A stretch of DNA of 64,000 nucleotides. Source: Vitis vinifera. Lineage: Eukaryota > Streptophyta > Magnoliopsida > Vitales > Vitaceae. The stretch spans positions 1,995,501 through 2,059,500 of the forward strand of contig NC_081811.1 in NCBI RefSeq assembly GCF_030704535.1, written 5' to 3'. Below, one piece after another: positions 14,703-25,700 of this stretch. Position numbers and translations under genes: made by a program. The notes below the pieces were generated by a model. It was given only the letters and a program-made list of their open reading frames with translations, was not told the DNA's origin and did no database searches. Position 1 is the stretch's first letter; the number at the start of each line of letters is the position of its first letter.

Positions 14703-17016
14703 GCATGTCTACTCATGTACTTCCCTAAATATCTGAATATGCATATATGCATTGTGTACTAGAGACAGGAGGTAATGCATATGGATAAGTGATTTTATGT
14801 CCAAGCTTGGGCACACTCTATTTATAATCATAGATTGGAAATATAACCATAAATAGAAGGTATTTTTTGGCTTTTTCAGTCCCTTTTCAGAAATTAGAAA
14901 TGCTTTTCGGTGCATTAGATTATAATTGAACTTTTAAATGTTGAGCATTTCTGTTGCAGGAACGTTATAAAATCTTTCATTCAAGGTTTTCTTCCAGGAA
15001 TTGCATTAAAGATTTTCCTGATACTTCTTCCAACAATTCTCACAATCATGTCCAAAATAGAAGGCCTTATATCATTGTCATCTTTAGAGCAGAGGACGGC
15101 AGGGAAGTATTACCTGTTCATACTTGTCAACGTGTTCCTTGGAAGCATTATTACAGGAACAGCATTTCAGCAGCTACATAAATTTATAAATCAGTCTCCA
15201 ACAGAGTATGTTACTTTTTTAGCCTCTGTTAAAAAAAGGCTCAAATTAAATGATACTTTACTCTTTCAAGCATAGTTGAAATCAACCTCACATTAAAAGA
15301 TTATTATCTCTACTGATATTCCAACTTCCCAAGGGAAAGGTCTAATTCTGTGTCTAAATTCACTGCCACAATTGACTGTCATGTATAATTTTGTAATGCT
15401 CTTTTTGGGGTAGCTGAATTGAAGCACATGACAAAGATTTTCCTTTCATGCTTTGCTAAAAAATTTTTTTGTTTCCTTTTATCTTCTTTCTGAATTTCAG
15501 AGAATGCCTTTATCTAATATAACATTCTTTGAGCATCTAGTGATCTTTAATAGAAGCAACATCTGGACATATGGTTTACAAGCTGGAGTGCATATTCCTT
15601 TCCGGGGATCTTTGTTGTGTTTTTTACTTTGTATCACATAGAACCTACTGCTTCATGTCTGTTAGCTAGAAGTCTTGGTTTTCCCCTGCTGTCAAAGAAA
15701 CTATCTAATATGAGGTGTTGTGTGTCTCGTGCAGAATTCCAAAAACTGTTGGCGTATCCATCCCAATGAAAGCAACTTTCTTTATTACTTATATAATGGT
15801 TGATGGTTGGGCTGGAGTTGCTGCAGAAATCCTCCGATTGGTTCCATTAATAATGTTCCACCTAAAGAACGCGTTCCTTGTTAAGACAGAACAAGATAGG
15901 GAGCAGGCTATGGATCCTGGTTGCTTGAACTTCTCAATATCTGAACCTCGGATACAACTTTATTTCTTGCTGGGACTTGTGTATGCTGCAGTGACACCTA
16001 TTCTTCTTCCTTTTATCATCATCTTCTTCTCCTTTGCCTATATGGTTTTTCGTCATCAGGTACCTTATCTAGTGGATTAGGCCATTACAATTTCAGTAAC
16101 TAAATTGGGGTATATACTGTGTTTGTCTGTGTGTGCATATACATGGGGTTGAGGAAAAATAGAGAAACATGAAGGAAAGTAAAAGGAAAAACCAAATGCA
16201 AATCAGTTCCAATGGAAAATTCATGATAGTAATCATCTCCAGCATCCAAAACGACCACACCAGGACATCAATGCATTTATTACATTATCACCATTTAGGT
16301 CAATTTTTTGAAAGCTGAGCAGGATTGTTCAGTTTTATGAATCTTCATACAGTACATTGCCCATGTGTTTATAATGAAACAAATATTTCTAACTTGACGT
16401 CTTGTTTAATTATGCCTTTATGGTGATTACTGCTTCTGGGGTGCTAAAGATTATCAATGTGTATGACCAAAAATATGAGAGCGGGGCAGCCTTCTGGCCA
16501 TCTGTGCATCAGCGTGTAATTATCGGTTTGATGATATCTCAATTGCTTCTGATGGGATTATTGAACACCAAAGATTTTTCAAAGTCAACACCCTTCCTCA
16601 TTGTCCTTCCTGTGTTGACCTTCTGGTTCCATAGATTCTGCAATGGGCGGTTCGAATCAGCATTTGTGAGATTCCCATTGCAGGTCAGCCATGAATACTT
16701 TTTATCCAAATAACTGTTTCTTTGTTGAAGCTAGTTTCATTATCAGGATAAGTTGCATGACAAGTGACATTTGCATTTTTCCATTTGATAACAGGAGGCA
16801 ATGGTGAAGGATACATTGGAGAGGGCCACAGAACCAAATCTGAACTTGAAGAACTATCTCCAGGATGCCTACATTCACCCAGTTTTCAAAGGTGGTGAGT
16901 TTGAGAGACCAGAAGTCATTGATGAGGAAGAGAACAATCCTCTTGTTGCTACCAAGAGGAGTTCTTATATAAGTAGCAAACATGGTTCTGAGTTGAGTTC
17001 TGAAATTGAAGGTTAA
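5764..17016 (+). CDS. OSCA1: OSCA1-clade hyperosmolality-gated / mechanosensitive calcium-permeable channel (CSC1-like)
   Basis: Eleven coding exons: 5764-6077, 6427-6576, 7728-7863, 9377-9478, 9711-9830, 9989-10069, 10723-11063, 14960-15205, 15735-16059, 16450-16683, 16795-17016. They join in frame to 756 aa, the usual OSCA1 length. The start MATLQDI matches the family's MATLxDI. Residues about 5-175 hold the first three membrane helices. Residues about 200-370 are the cytosolic domain, with VRNVPPDPDES, AFVSFKTRW and WAPEPRDIYWDNLAIPY. Residues about 371-660 are the RSN1_7TM (DUF221) pore region, with IPMKATFFITYIMVDGWAG and YAAVTPILLPF. The tail has NLNLKNYLQDAYIHPVFK. By family knowledge it is a plasma-membrane, tension-gated, Ca2+-permeable dimer. 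Exon 10 is preceded by a weak acceptor (GTGCTAAAG). Intron 7 is 3.9 kb. The specific paralogue within OSCA1 is not resolved. Confidence 0.93.
7864..9376 (+). other. OSCA intron 3, no embedded gene seen
   Basis: This 1.5-kb intron runs from donor GTGTGTTT to acceptor TTTTCACAG. It is T-rich and contains no supported ORF or recognisable element. Confidence 0.6.
11064..14959 (+). other. OSCA intron 7 (3.9 kb) with unclassified repeat-like sequence
   Basis: The intron lies between donor GTAAGTGA and acceptor TGTTGCAG. Within it, 11260-12900 reads like non-genic inserted DNA without a coding frame. A short perfect 9-bp palindrome (CCTTGAGGT, 2-nt loop) lies at 13205-13224. About 13820-13960 starts GGGGGTATTTGGTAAAT and is dense in ACTTAATGA/TCATTAAGT motifs, like a worn hAT-type MITE. 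A (CT)n(AT)n microsatellite sits at 14672-14700. No gene was supported. Confidence 0.45.
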
Positions 17017-17700
17017 ACTGCCTGGTCTGATTGCCATTCCATTCCAGGCTTGTTGATTCTTTGTTTTCTTTATTTTCCTTTGTAAATGCCTTGAGACTTT
17101 TTCAAATTAAAATCATTTATGGGAAGGAAAAAATGCTGCAGATTCATTGCTCTTGAATGCCCCTTAAAACATAAGAATTTCATGGATGAGAAACTGTGAT
17201 TAACTAGAAGTCTCAGGTGTGAGTCTCTCTCTCTTGTTTATTTATGCCAAAGGTTTCTATAAAAAGAAAAAAAAATTAGGGGTATAGATCAAACTTTCAA
17301 TCTAACTTTCACACTTCAAAATGTGATTTATCCAATTTTGGAGAACAAGAGATGAATAGATATGGGGTTTTTTTTGGTTAATTGTTCTAAAAATAGAAAA
17401 ATATGTTTAATAGGAGAAAATAAGGTTTTTTAAGAATACATTTTAGTTGTTTTCATTTGTTCTATATTTTTTTATAAAAATAGTTGACAAATATGAAGAA
17501 CAATTAAAAATAAAGTGCTACATATGAAATTTATTTTTAAAAATGTTTGGAAACATAAAAAAATAAGTTGAAAACATTTTAAGTTTACAAACAGACTTTA
17601 TTTAAAAAAATAAAATATTAAACAATTGTTTTTGAAAACAATTCTCAAAAATTATTTTTTCAAAACTATTTTTGAAAATGTTTGTGTGAACAAAACTAAT
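17017..17700. other. OSCA 3' region and AT-rich intergenic sequence
   Basis: The OSCA 3' UTR probably ends within about 150 bases of the stop codon at 17016; the ATTAAAATCATT stretch near 17105 is a possible polyadenylation region. The rest is AT-rich with repeated AAACAATT/TTTTGAAAA tracts and no gene. Confidence 0.4.
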
Positions 17701-18275
17701 TTTGATTAAAGAAAACACCCAAGAAGGGATGAATTGAATTTTTCAAAACTTTTTCCAAAAATCTTTTAACAAACAATAATATAGCAAATAAAATAAATAA
17801 ATAAATAAGGGAACAGAGAAGGCAAACATAGATTTTATAGTGGTTTGGCTAATCTTGCCTATGTCTACCCCATCAAGCTCCTCTCGTGTAAGGGCTTTAC
17901 ACTTGGATGAGTAACAACGGTGCATTAAATGATTTGTAAATGAGGATTTAATGTACAAATAGAGAAAATGAGAGTTTTTAATGAAACACAAGTAGGTTGG
18001 GAGTTAATAACAAGTATTCTCTATATTATAAATAAAGTGGAACTCTCAATTTATAGGTTTTCAACATTAGATACCAAAAAGTGTTCCAATAGACTCTTTC
18101 CAGTCGAGCTCTAGTTTGATCGATTAACCAACTGTTGACCATTAATTATAGTGCTGGTGATTGGAGTTCATCCAAACCTTGATTGGGAAGAGCTTTCCTT
18201 TAATTAGGAAATGTCTTTTTATTTTAAATCATTAATTAATAAATTGTGATTTATTATCATCAAAATGTGCTTAGA
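17700..18275 (-). mobile_element. Degenerate antisense copia LTR fragment
   Basis: Read on the minus strand, this begins near 18275 with TGATGATAATAAATCACAA, contains GGGTAGACATAGGC and CCAAACCACTATAAAATC, and ends near 17714 with CAATTCATCCCTTCTTGGGTG. These blocks correspond in order to the TTTGATGATAACAAAAC, GTGGACGTAGGC, CGAACCACTATAAACTC and C-tract/AGGGTG blocks of the solo LTR at 49-1367. It is an older, shorter relative. No target duplication was found. Confidence 0.5.
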
Positions 18276-18539
18276 AATAATGATATGTTATATATATAAT
18301 AATTATTGTAAAATTTAAAATATTTTTTAGCGTTTAACCTCATATAAAGTATTTTATTTGTAATTTAAAAGATTCTAAAAGATATTCCCTTCTATCTGAA
18401 TAATTTGATTATAATAAAAAGTACATTAAGTGGGCCTTCATGATTTGGTTTCTTTTATCTCCAATCTAAAATATTCTTTATTGATTTGATTATGAGAAGG
18501 CAACTAAAATAATTGCAAAAGCTCTGTCATAATTGCAAT

Positions 18540-18617
18540 AATGAGTGTGGGCCCAAACCCAATTAGGACTGCATAAGGACTGGAAGTTTCAAATTGGGGC
18601 CCAGGCCCACACTCATT
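18540..18617. promoter_or_regulatory. Inverted repeat carrying TGGGCC/GGCCCA site II motifs upstream of ISA2
   Basis: AATGAGTGTGGGCC (18540-18553) and its exact complement GGCCCACACTCATT (18604-18617) form a 14-bp perfect inverted repeat. A third GGCCCA lies a few bases further on. TGGGCC/GGCCCA are the site II elements bound by TCP factors in many plant promoters. The position, just upstream of the likely ISA2 leader, fits a promoter role; function is inferred. Confidence 0.45.
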
Positions 18618-18729
18618 CAGGCCCACAATGTCCTCCATCAGAACACGACCCCTGATCCAACGGTCAGTATTGATAGACCATGAATTGCCCTGCACGCGCG
18701 AGGCACAATAACTTACACCTTCCTCTCTC

Positions 18730-19569
18730 AAGCTCTGTCATGATATCATCCAAAAAGTTCAATTGTGAGGCCCTCAGAAAGATCAAAAATCGCACACTGC
18801 ATTCACTCACTAAGGGAATCGAATGATGTGAGTATGATTTTCTCTCTCTCTATTTTTCTGGGCATTCTTTTTGGTTTCTGGGTTTTATTGCTTTTATGAT
18901 TTGATGCAGTAAAGGAAGGAAGGATTTCTCCATGTTTCTTGAATGAATTGCCTCTTTTCTCAACTGGGTATTACTCAGTTTTCTCGTTTTAGTTGATGGG
19001 GAGATTGTTTTATCATTTGATGATTCATGTTATAGTAGTTTCCAAAAACCCATTATGATCTCAATTCTGGGAGGGTTTTGGGTTTTACTGTTTCCATTGT
19101 TTTGATAGTTTAATGCATTGTAGGAAGTTCAAATTGCTCTCTTCTCAATTTTTCCTCTGTGGGGTGATTGGATGTTGGATGGAAATTGAATCAGCTTGTT
19201 GTAGTTTATATAGGATTTGAGTCTTCATTGTGTTTTTGGTAGAAAATGTAATATTAAACACAAGGGGTGGATAAATTTGTTGATTGTTGCATGTGTTCTC
19301 TGCATAAAGTTAGAACTTCTCAGTTAGTCTTCTTTCTTTCTTATGTGGTGAAAATTCAACCAATTTTTATGCAATCAATGAACAAAGGCTAAATTTAGTC
19401 TTTAGTATTGTTGCCTGCTTTGGAGGTATTCATGCAGTAAACTAACTCTTCCTATCTTGAACAGAGAAGCATTGAGAACTCAGTAGGAAACTCTTCTCCT
19501 TCCTCATAAATCACAAGGATTTTGTCCTTTGGCTTTTTCGTTGGGGTTTATCTAGTTTTGCAAGGATAG
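18730..19569 (+). other. ISA2 5' leader with a probable leader intron
   Basis: A donor GAT|GTGAGT at 18827/18828 and an acceptor TTGAACAG ending at 19464 bracket a probable 637-bp leader intron. Joining them leaves a second leader exon from 19465 to the ATG at 19570. The spliced leader would contain a short upstream ORF starting with the ATG at 18823. The transcription start was not identified. Confidence 0.45.
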
Positions 19570-22218
19570 ATGACAACATTAATACCATCACTTGTAATTC
19601 GTCCCTGCTGTGTGAACTGTGGAGCAAGGGATTCGTCTAAATTGGTAGCTGCCACCCATTACATCTGTGGAAACAAGGTCGCCCATGGTTTGGAGAAAAT
19701 GGATTTGGAAAGAAAGGAAATTCTTGGTGTAGTTGCTCAAAATGCCACAAGAAATTGTTTTCGGAATATTAACTGGAAGGTGTCTGCTACATCACACATT
19801 GCTATTGAAGAAACTGAAAACAGATACTCTACAACTGAAAGTGAAGAACTAGAAAGCAGATTAAATTATCTATTTTTGACTGAAATTGGTGGTCAAGTGA
19901 AGGTAATTGTTGGAAAGAAAAATAAGAAATACATAGTGTCTATTGAAGTTTCATCCCTGCAACTTTATAATAGCGACAATAAGCTAATACTGAGTTGGGG
20001 TGTCTTCAGATCCAACTCCTCTTGTTTCATGCCTGTGGATTTTCAGAATTTAGTTCCAGAAGTTGGATCCAATACCACTGAGATCCCATTCATGGAAAGA
20101 TCTTCTGGCAGCTTTGCACTCAAGTTGGACTTCGAAGCAAATCATGCCCCTTTCTATCTCTCATTTCTACTGAAGTCTACATTAGATACAGATTTGAGTA
20201 GCTCAGACATTAGAAGCCATAGGAAGACAAATTTTTGCATCCCCGTTGGTTTTGGTAGAGGGTATCCAGCTCCTCTAGGTCTCTCCTTCTCAAGTGATGG
20301 TTCTCCAAATTTTGCCTTTTTCTCAAGAAATGCAGGTGGTGTGGTTCTGTGCTTGTATGATGGCACATCAGACAAACCTGCTTTAGAGATTGATCTTGAT
20401 CCATATGTCAACCGAACTGGTGATATTTGGCATGCATCAATGGAAAGTGTTGGGTCATTTGTGAGCTATGGGTATCGCTGCAAGGAGGCTAATCTTCAGG
20501 ACAGTGGAGAAACGTTGCACACAGAGCATGTTCATTTGGATCCATATGCTAAGCTTATTAGGAACTCCTTTTCTGATGATCATGGACTTAAACCTCAGCC
20601 ACGTCTTGGAGAATTACAGAAAGAACCTGCTTTCAATTGGAATGACGATGTTCATCCTTACATACCAATGGAGAAACTAGTGGTATACCGGCTAAATGTG
20701 ATGCACTTTACCAAGGATGAGTCCAGTCAGGTTGCTTCTGATCTTGCAGGAACCTTCTCTGGTCTGATGGAGAAGCTGCACCATTTCAAAGATCTTGGAG
20801 TGAATGCAGTCTTGTTAGAGCCCATTTTCTCATTTGACGAGCAAAAAGGACCGTATTTCCCATTCCATTTCTTTTCACCAATGAATGTATATGGACCTTC
20901 CAGTGGCCCTGTATCTACTATTAATTCTGTGAAGGAGATGGTGAAGAGATTGCATGCCAATGGAATAGAGGTCTTACTGGAAGTTGTTTTCACCCATACC
21001 GCCGAGAGTGGAGCACTGCAGGGAATTGATGACTCGTGCTATTATTATGTGAATGGGGATGCGGATTTAGGAATCAGAAATGCTTTGAATTGTAACTATT
21101 CCATTGTCCAACAGATGATTGTGGATAGTCTTCGATATTGGGTAACCGAGTTTCATGTAGATGGGTTTTGTTTCATAAATGCATCATCTCTGTTGAGGGG
21201 GTTTCATGGTGAATACTTGTCTCGCCCTCCTTTGGTTGAGACTATTGCTTTTGACCCATTACTCTCAAAGACCAAGATCATTGCAGATTGCTGGGATCCT
21301 CGAAACATGTTGCCAAAGGAAATTCGTTTCCCACATTGGAAGAGATGGGCAGAAGTGAATACAAGATTTTGCAATGATGTAAGAAATTTTTTGAGGGGTG
21401 AGGGACTGAGTGACTTTGCAACACGGCTTTGTGGGAGCGGGGACATCTTCATGGATGGGCGAGGCCCAGCGTTCTCCTTCAATTTTACTACCAAGAACTT
21501 TGGACTTCCTCTTGTGGACTTAGTCAGCTTCAGTAGCAGCGAGCTAGCTTCTGAACTGAGTTGGAATTGTGGAGACGAAGGCCCCACAAATAAAACCACT
21601 GTCCTGGAAAGGCGACTTAAACAAATTCGTAATTTTCTCTTCATCTTGTATGTTTCCTTGGGTGTTCCCATCCTTAACATGGGAGATGAGTGCGGCCAGT
21701 CTTCTGGAGGTTCACCTGCATATGGTGACAGAAAACCTTTCAATTGGAATTCTGTCAAAACTGGTTTTGGAATTCAGACCATTCAGTTTATTTCATTTCT
21801 GAGTTCGCTAAGATCGAGACGTAGTGATCTTCTTCAGAGGAGGAGCTTCTTGAAAGAGGAAAGCATTGATTGGCATGGAAGCGACCAGTCTCCACCAAGA
21901 TGGGATGACCCATCAAGCAAATTCCTGGCTATGACATTGAAAGCTGAGAACATGGAGGGGCAGCTGCCTTCTGAGTCTTCAAGCATTAAGGGTGACTTGT
22001 TCATTGCCTTCAATACAGCTGACCGCTCGGTAAAAGTAATTCTTCCCCCACCTCCCACAGGGATGGTATGGCATCGGTTAGTTGACACAGCTCTTCCATT
22101 TCCAGGATTTTTCACAGCAGATGGTGAGGCCATCTTAAAGAAGAAATCTGGATTAGTTACTTATAAAATGGAGTCTCATAGCTGTGCTCTATTTGAAGCC
22201 AATACCCTGGATGGTTGA
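19570..22218 (+). CDS. ISA2: Isoamylase 2, non-catalytic isoamylase-type debranching subunit, chloroplastic
   Basis: One uninterrupted 882-aa frame; ISA2 genes are known to lack introns in the coding part. The N-terminus is Ser/Cys-rich and plausible as a plastid transit peptide. A CBM48-like region lies near residues 225-330 (YPAPLGLSFSSDG, NFAFFSRNA), followed by a GH13 barrel at about 380-800. The four GH13 motifs are degenerate: EVVFTHT replaces DVVYNHT (about 470), GFCFINAS replaces GFRFDLAS (about 531), ADCWD replaces AExWD (about 571), and FNFTTKNFG replaces the CAHDG-type motif (about 637). The nucleophile Asp, acid/base Glu and third Asp are therefore all missing. Known biology: ISA2 pairs with catalytic ISA1 to trim amylopectin during starch granule formation. 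The 3' end faces PAC, with stop codons 557 bp apart. Confidence 0.95.
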   Translation: MTTLIPSLVIRPCCVNCGARDSSKLVAATHYICGNKVAHGLEKMDLERKEILGVVAQNATRNCFRNINWKVSATSHIAIEETENRYSTTESEELESRLNYLFLTEIGGQVKVIVGKKNKKYIVSIEVSSLQLYNSDNKLILSWGVFRSNSSCFMPVDFQNLVPEVGSNTTEIPFMERSSGSFALKLDFEANHAPFYLSFLLKSTLDTDLSSSDIRSHRKTNFCIPVGFGRGYPAPLGLSFSSDGSPNFAFFSRNAGGVVLCLYDGTSDKPALEIDLDPYVNRTGDIWHASMESVGSFVSYGYRCKEANLQDSGETLHTEHVHLDPYAKLIRNSFSDDHGLKPQPRLGELQKEPAFNWNDDVHPYIPMEKLVVYRLNVMHFTKDESSQVASDLAGTFSGLMEKLHHFKDLGVNAVLLEPIFSFDEQKGPYFPFHFFSPMNVYGPSSGPVSTINSVKEMVKRLHANGIEVLLEVVFTHTAESGALQGIDDSCYYYVNGDADLGIRNALNCNYSIVQQMIVDSLRYWVTEFHVDGFCFINASSLLRGFHGEYLSRPPLVETIAFDPLLSKTKIIADCWDPRNMLPKEIRFPHWKRWAEVNTRFCNDVRNFLRGEGLSDFATRLCGSGDIFMDGRGPAFSFNFTTKNFGLPLVDLVSFSSSELASELSWNCGDEGPTNKTTVLERRLKQIRNFLFILYVSLGVPILNMGDECGQSSGGSPAYGDRKPFNWNSVKTGFGIQTIQFISFLSSLRSRRSDLLQRRSFLKEESIDWHGSDQSPPRWDDPSSKFLAMTLKAENMEGQLPSESSSIKGDLFIAFNTADRSVKVILPPPPTGMVWHRLVDTALPFPGFFTADGEAILKKKSGLVTYKMESHSCALFEANTLDG

Positions 22219-22774
22219 AATCCATATAGTACCTCAGGCCCTTTTCTTTCTTCTTTTTTCTCAATGCAAACGTGGATTGTGATCTAAACTCACAACAGGT
22301 TGTCCCTTACCCAGAATTATAATGGTACAATAAACCATGCTGCTGTTGTTGTGTTCACCTGTACACCCCTCAATAGTACCCTTTTTTGTTCCTTTTTTCT
22401 TTTTCCCATGGAGAGACCTAAATCCTGCAGAAAAACTATTGCAATCTTATTGTATACTACATTTGTTTTTTTTGCAGAACTTGCATAACCTTTTCCATGG
22501 TCCTGCAGTATCTACACTGAGATACATTCTCAGGATGCTCAGGGCTGTTTTCTCAGTTCCATGCTCTGCAATTGATATTGGCATCATTTACATAAATAAA
22601 AAAAGGGTAAAATGAAGGAACATGCCAAGAAAATACATCCTTCGATTATATTATTTTGGTGACAGCCCTTGAAACCCTGACTTGATTATTCATAATAACA
22701 GAAACCCACTAAAGAAAGGCCACACCAGAAGAGCAAACAAAACAAGAACTAGAAAAAGAAGAATTATAGTTTGG
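22219..22774. other. Convergent 3' UTR interval between ISA2 and PAC
   Basis: ISA2 (+) ends at 22218 and PAC (-) ends at 22775. AATAAA near 22594 on the plus strand is a plausible ISA2 polyadenylation signal. It leaves under 200 bp to the PAC stop, so the two transcripts may overlap tail to tail. Confidence 0.45.
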
Positions 22775-25700
22775 CTACCATTTCAAATTAATGGCCAGAT
22801 CTAACAGAGCTTCTACTTGGCGTATTGTCTGTTGCTTCTCCTGTTGTTTCAACCTGCTTGCAACAGATTCAGGATCAAGCCCTTGAGCATTCTGTGCTTC
22901 ACTTTGTTCAGGGCGAACCTCTTGTAGTAGTGCATCAACCTCACGGACAAAATCTACCCTCAAAAGAGGGTCATCTACCTCCAGTGGTGGCCGCAGTTTC
23001 CCTTGATGCTGTCAAAAATTAGAAAGTAACAAATAACATATAACATCTACTCTGATCTTGAACGGATGTGTGCAGCACAGATAAATTCAGTTGGTTGTTC
23101 CTTGAGTTAGTCTTGTTATTTTCCAAATGCTATTTCATAAATAAATCCTTTCCCCTATATAACTGAAAGCTGTAGAATTGCATATTTGCCTTATACCTCA
23201 TCAATGTTGAACCCTGCTGGAACAAGAATACTAAATGGATCCTCCCGAGGAAAGGTATCAATCATACACTTTTTGCATTTCTTCAGCCACCCCTCATCAT
23301 CAAATCCATCGTGCATATTCAAAAGATCGTTGAGCAATCTCATGGCAGGACTAGCCTCCCGTTTCAAAATCTCAGTCTAAAATATTGCATGAGATTTAGA
23401 TCGTCATATTCCCACCAAAAAAGAAAATGTAAATGAGAAACCAAAATTAGAATACAGAGGATTAGTTCAAAAGCTAAATTACTATTATCGAGCATAATGA
23501 GGTAGGCTGGAAGTATGCTCTAAAGAGTAGTGACTGATTAGGGTGGCATAAGAATGTAAACACTAAAAGGTTTAAATTTGGAAGAAATTCAAACAATTTT
23601 AACAGTTTGTTTGGACATCTAATAATTTCAAATTTTATCCAAAGTAACAAACTGCCATACATTAGGAGATAGAAAGCTATCTAGATGGTGGTACAAACTA
23701 GATGGACAGCGCCAAAATTAACAAAATAGAAGATGGGTATAAAGATGACCATGGTGATATTTGCAAAGATGTCCCTAATGCTTTAAGGCATATATTAGAA
23801 ACCGGCATGCACAACCAAGGTCTTCAAATGTTTGATGGAAACCCGTCATTGCAGAGTAGAGTTAATTATTTGGAAGTTTATGTTAACTCCAAACCACTAG
23901 CATATATCCTATATCTAAACCAAATAAATATCAACAGTGCATACCTCAACCCTCCTGTACAAGAGATCAAGACTTCTAACAGCATCCTTTTCATCCTGGA
24001 AAAAAAAAGGTAAAAAATTTCTGAGTCAGTACAACTCAGGGGGAATGGATGCATCCCACTTAGAGAGACAATAGTACTTTTGGGAAAAGCAGATGCTGGA
24101 AAGAATTCTAAAAACTCCTACTGATCTTGTCATCATGTGGCATATATGAATGGTAAGAGAGAAGCAGCAACAGTGACAACAATAATTTCTTAATAAGTCC
24201 ACCTGAGCTAGCAAGAAATCATGATGTCACTGAAGCTTAAAATATAAGCTACTTATTTATTTCAAGAATCTAACATTGGTCCTAATCTTGAGACATGATT
24301 TTGATTCTAGAAATTTCAATTCATAATATTTAAGGCACTAACAAATGTTAGGGTTTGCCTTTTATTGAACCCAAAGTTCCACAATCAAAATTCTGGCAAA
24401 ATTTTAATTCCCAAAATATTGTATTTTCATTAAGACTGAAACATTAGAGCCAAAAGAAAAGCACATAACTAAAGAGATTGATCCTAGTGACAGTTATCAA
24501 TTACAGATATTCCTAGTTTTATACAATAATCTGAAAAATTAACCACAGAAACACAAGAGCATCGAAGGCACAAACTCACGTCACGTCGAGCGAGATCAAG
24601 GCGATTCCATATGACCATTAGAACAAGCTCAGTAAGTTCACCTTTCTCAGCAGCTTCCTCAATTTTCTGTATATAAAAAAAGCAAACTAAAAGTTACGAA
24701 CATCAATAACAACAAAAATTCCAACTGGAATTGCCATTTTACGGGAACACACAATGAATGGTGCATGAGGATGAACAAAAATGCAGTAGGCCACGTAAGA
24801 AGTTTCTCTTCACAATGAATATAGAAAATGGCAAGCTGCTTCGAGTGAAGAGCCTTATCTGTGGCCATATCCGTAATGAAAAAGCACATCATGCCAGGTC
24901 CAAGGAAATTTAATCATGCTTATATAGCATGTCTGACATCCATATTAACCTAAGGGCTTTCCAGAATGGGGGGCTTTCGCATTATGGATGCTTGACATTC
25001 CTGTCACTACATGAACAGAGTATCACTTTTCTCTCACAATCCATCGAGTCAAACAGGTTTCAGCAAAAATAAAAACACGCTCCTTTTAAGGAGGTTTAGT
25101 CGGAAAAATGAAGCCAACAATAAAGAGGACAACTTTTGACATTATAATGTCTGATCACCTCTTCTACTTCTTCAGCAGATCTGATAAAGCTGGAAACCAG
25201 TTTTTTTGCCTTTTTAACTTCCTCTTCTGGATACCCCTTCAACCGCAAGCCAATTTCACGATATTCTTCTACCTTTCTTTCCTCTTCTTCCTCTTCCTCT
25301 TGACGTCTTCGATGCAATTCCTTTGTCTTCTCTCTTTGTCGGGCTTGCCATTCCTGGCCTAAGAAGGTTAGTTACACAAGACCGAAAATCTAAGTTTTTT
25401 ATACATCAATTCATGTCTTTATTTATTTATTTCTTACAAGCAATACAGACCTGGAAACCTGAAACCTATTTCAAATAGCAAGAAGAAAATAAAGAGCAAC
25501 ATCTCAATATTTGGTAACTATTTTCACCAATTCCACGAAAACTAGGCCCATTAAATTAAGACATGATTAAATGATCAAACAATTCATGAATAAGAGAAAT
25601 TTGAACACTGGAGTAAACACTATTCAACAGTAAGTAGAGATCATTGAGGAGATGATACAAATAACCAAAACTAAAACCAAAGCAACATGGCCTTATTAAT

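Noticed and set aside
21204-21758. 184-aa minus-strand frame inside ISA2
   Set aside because: It is a shadow of the ISA2 coding sequence with no family resemblance.
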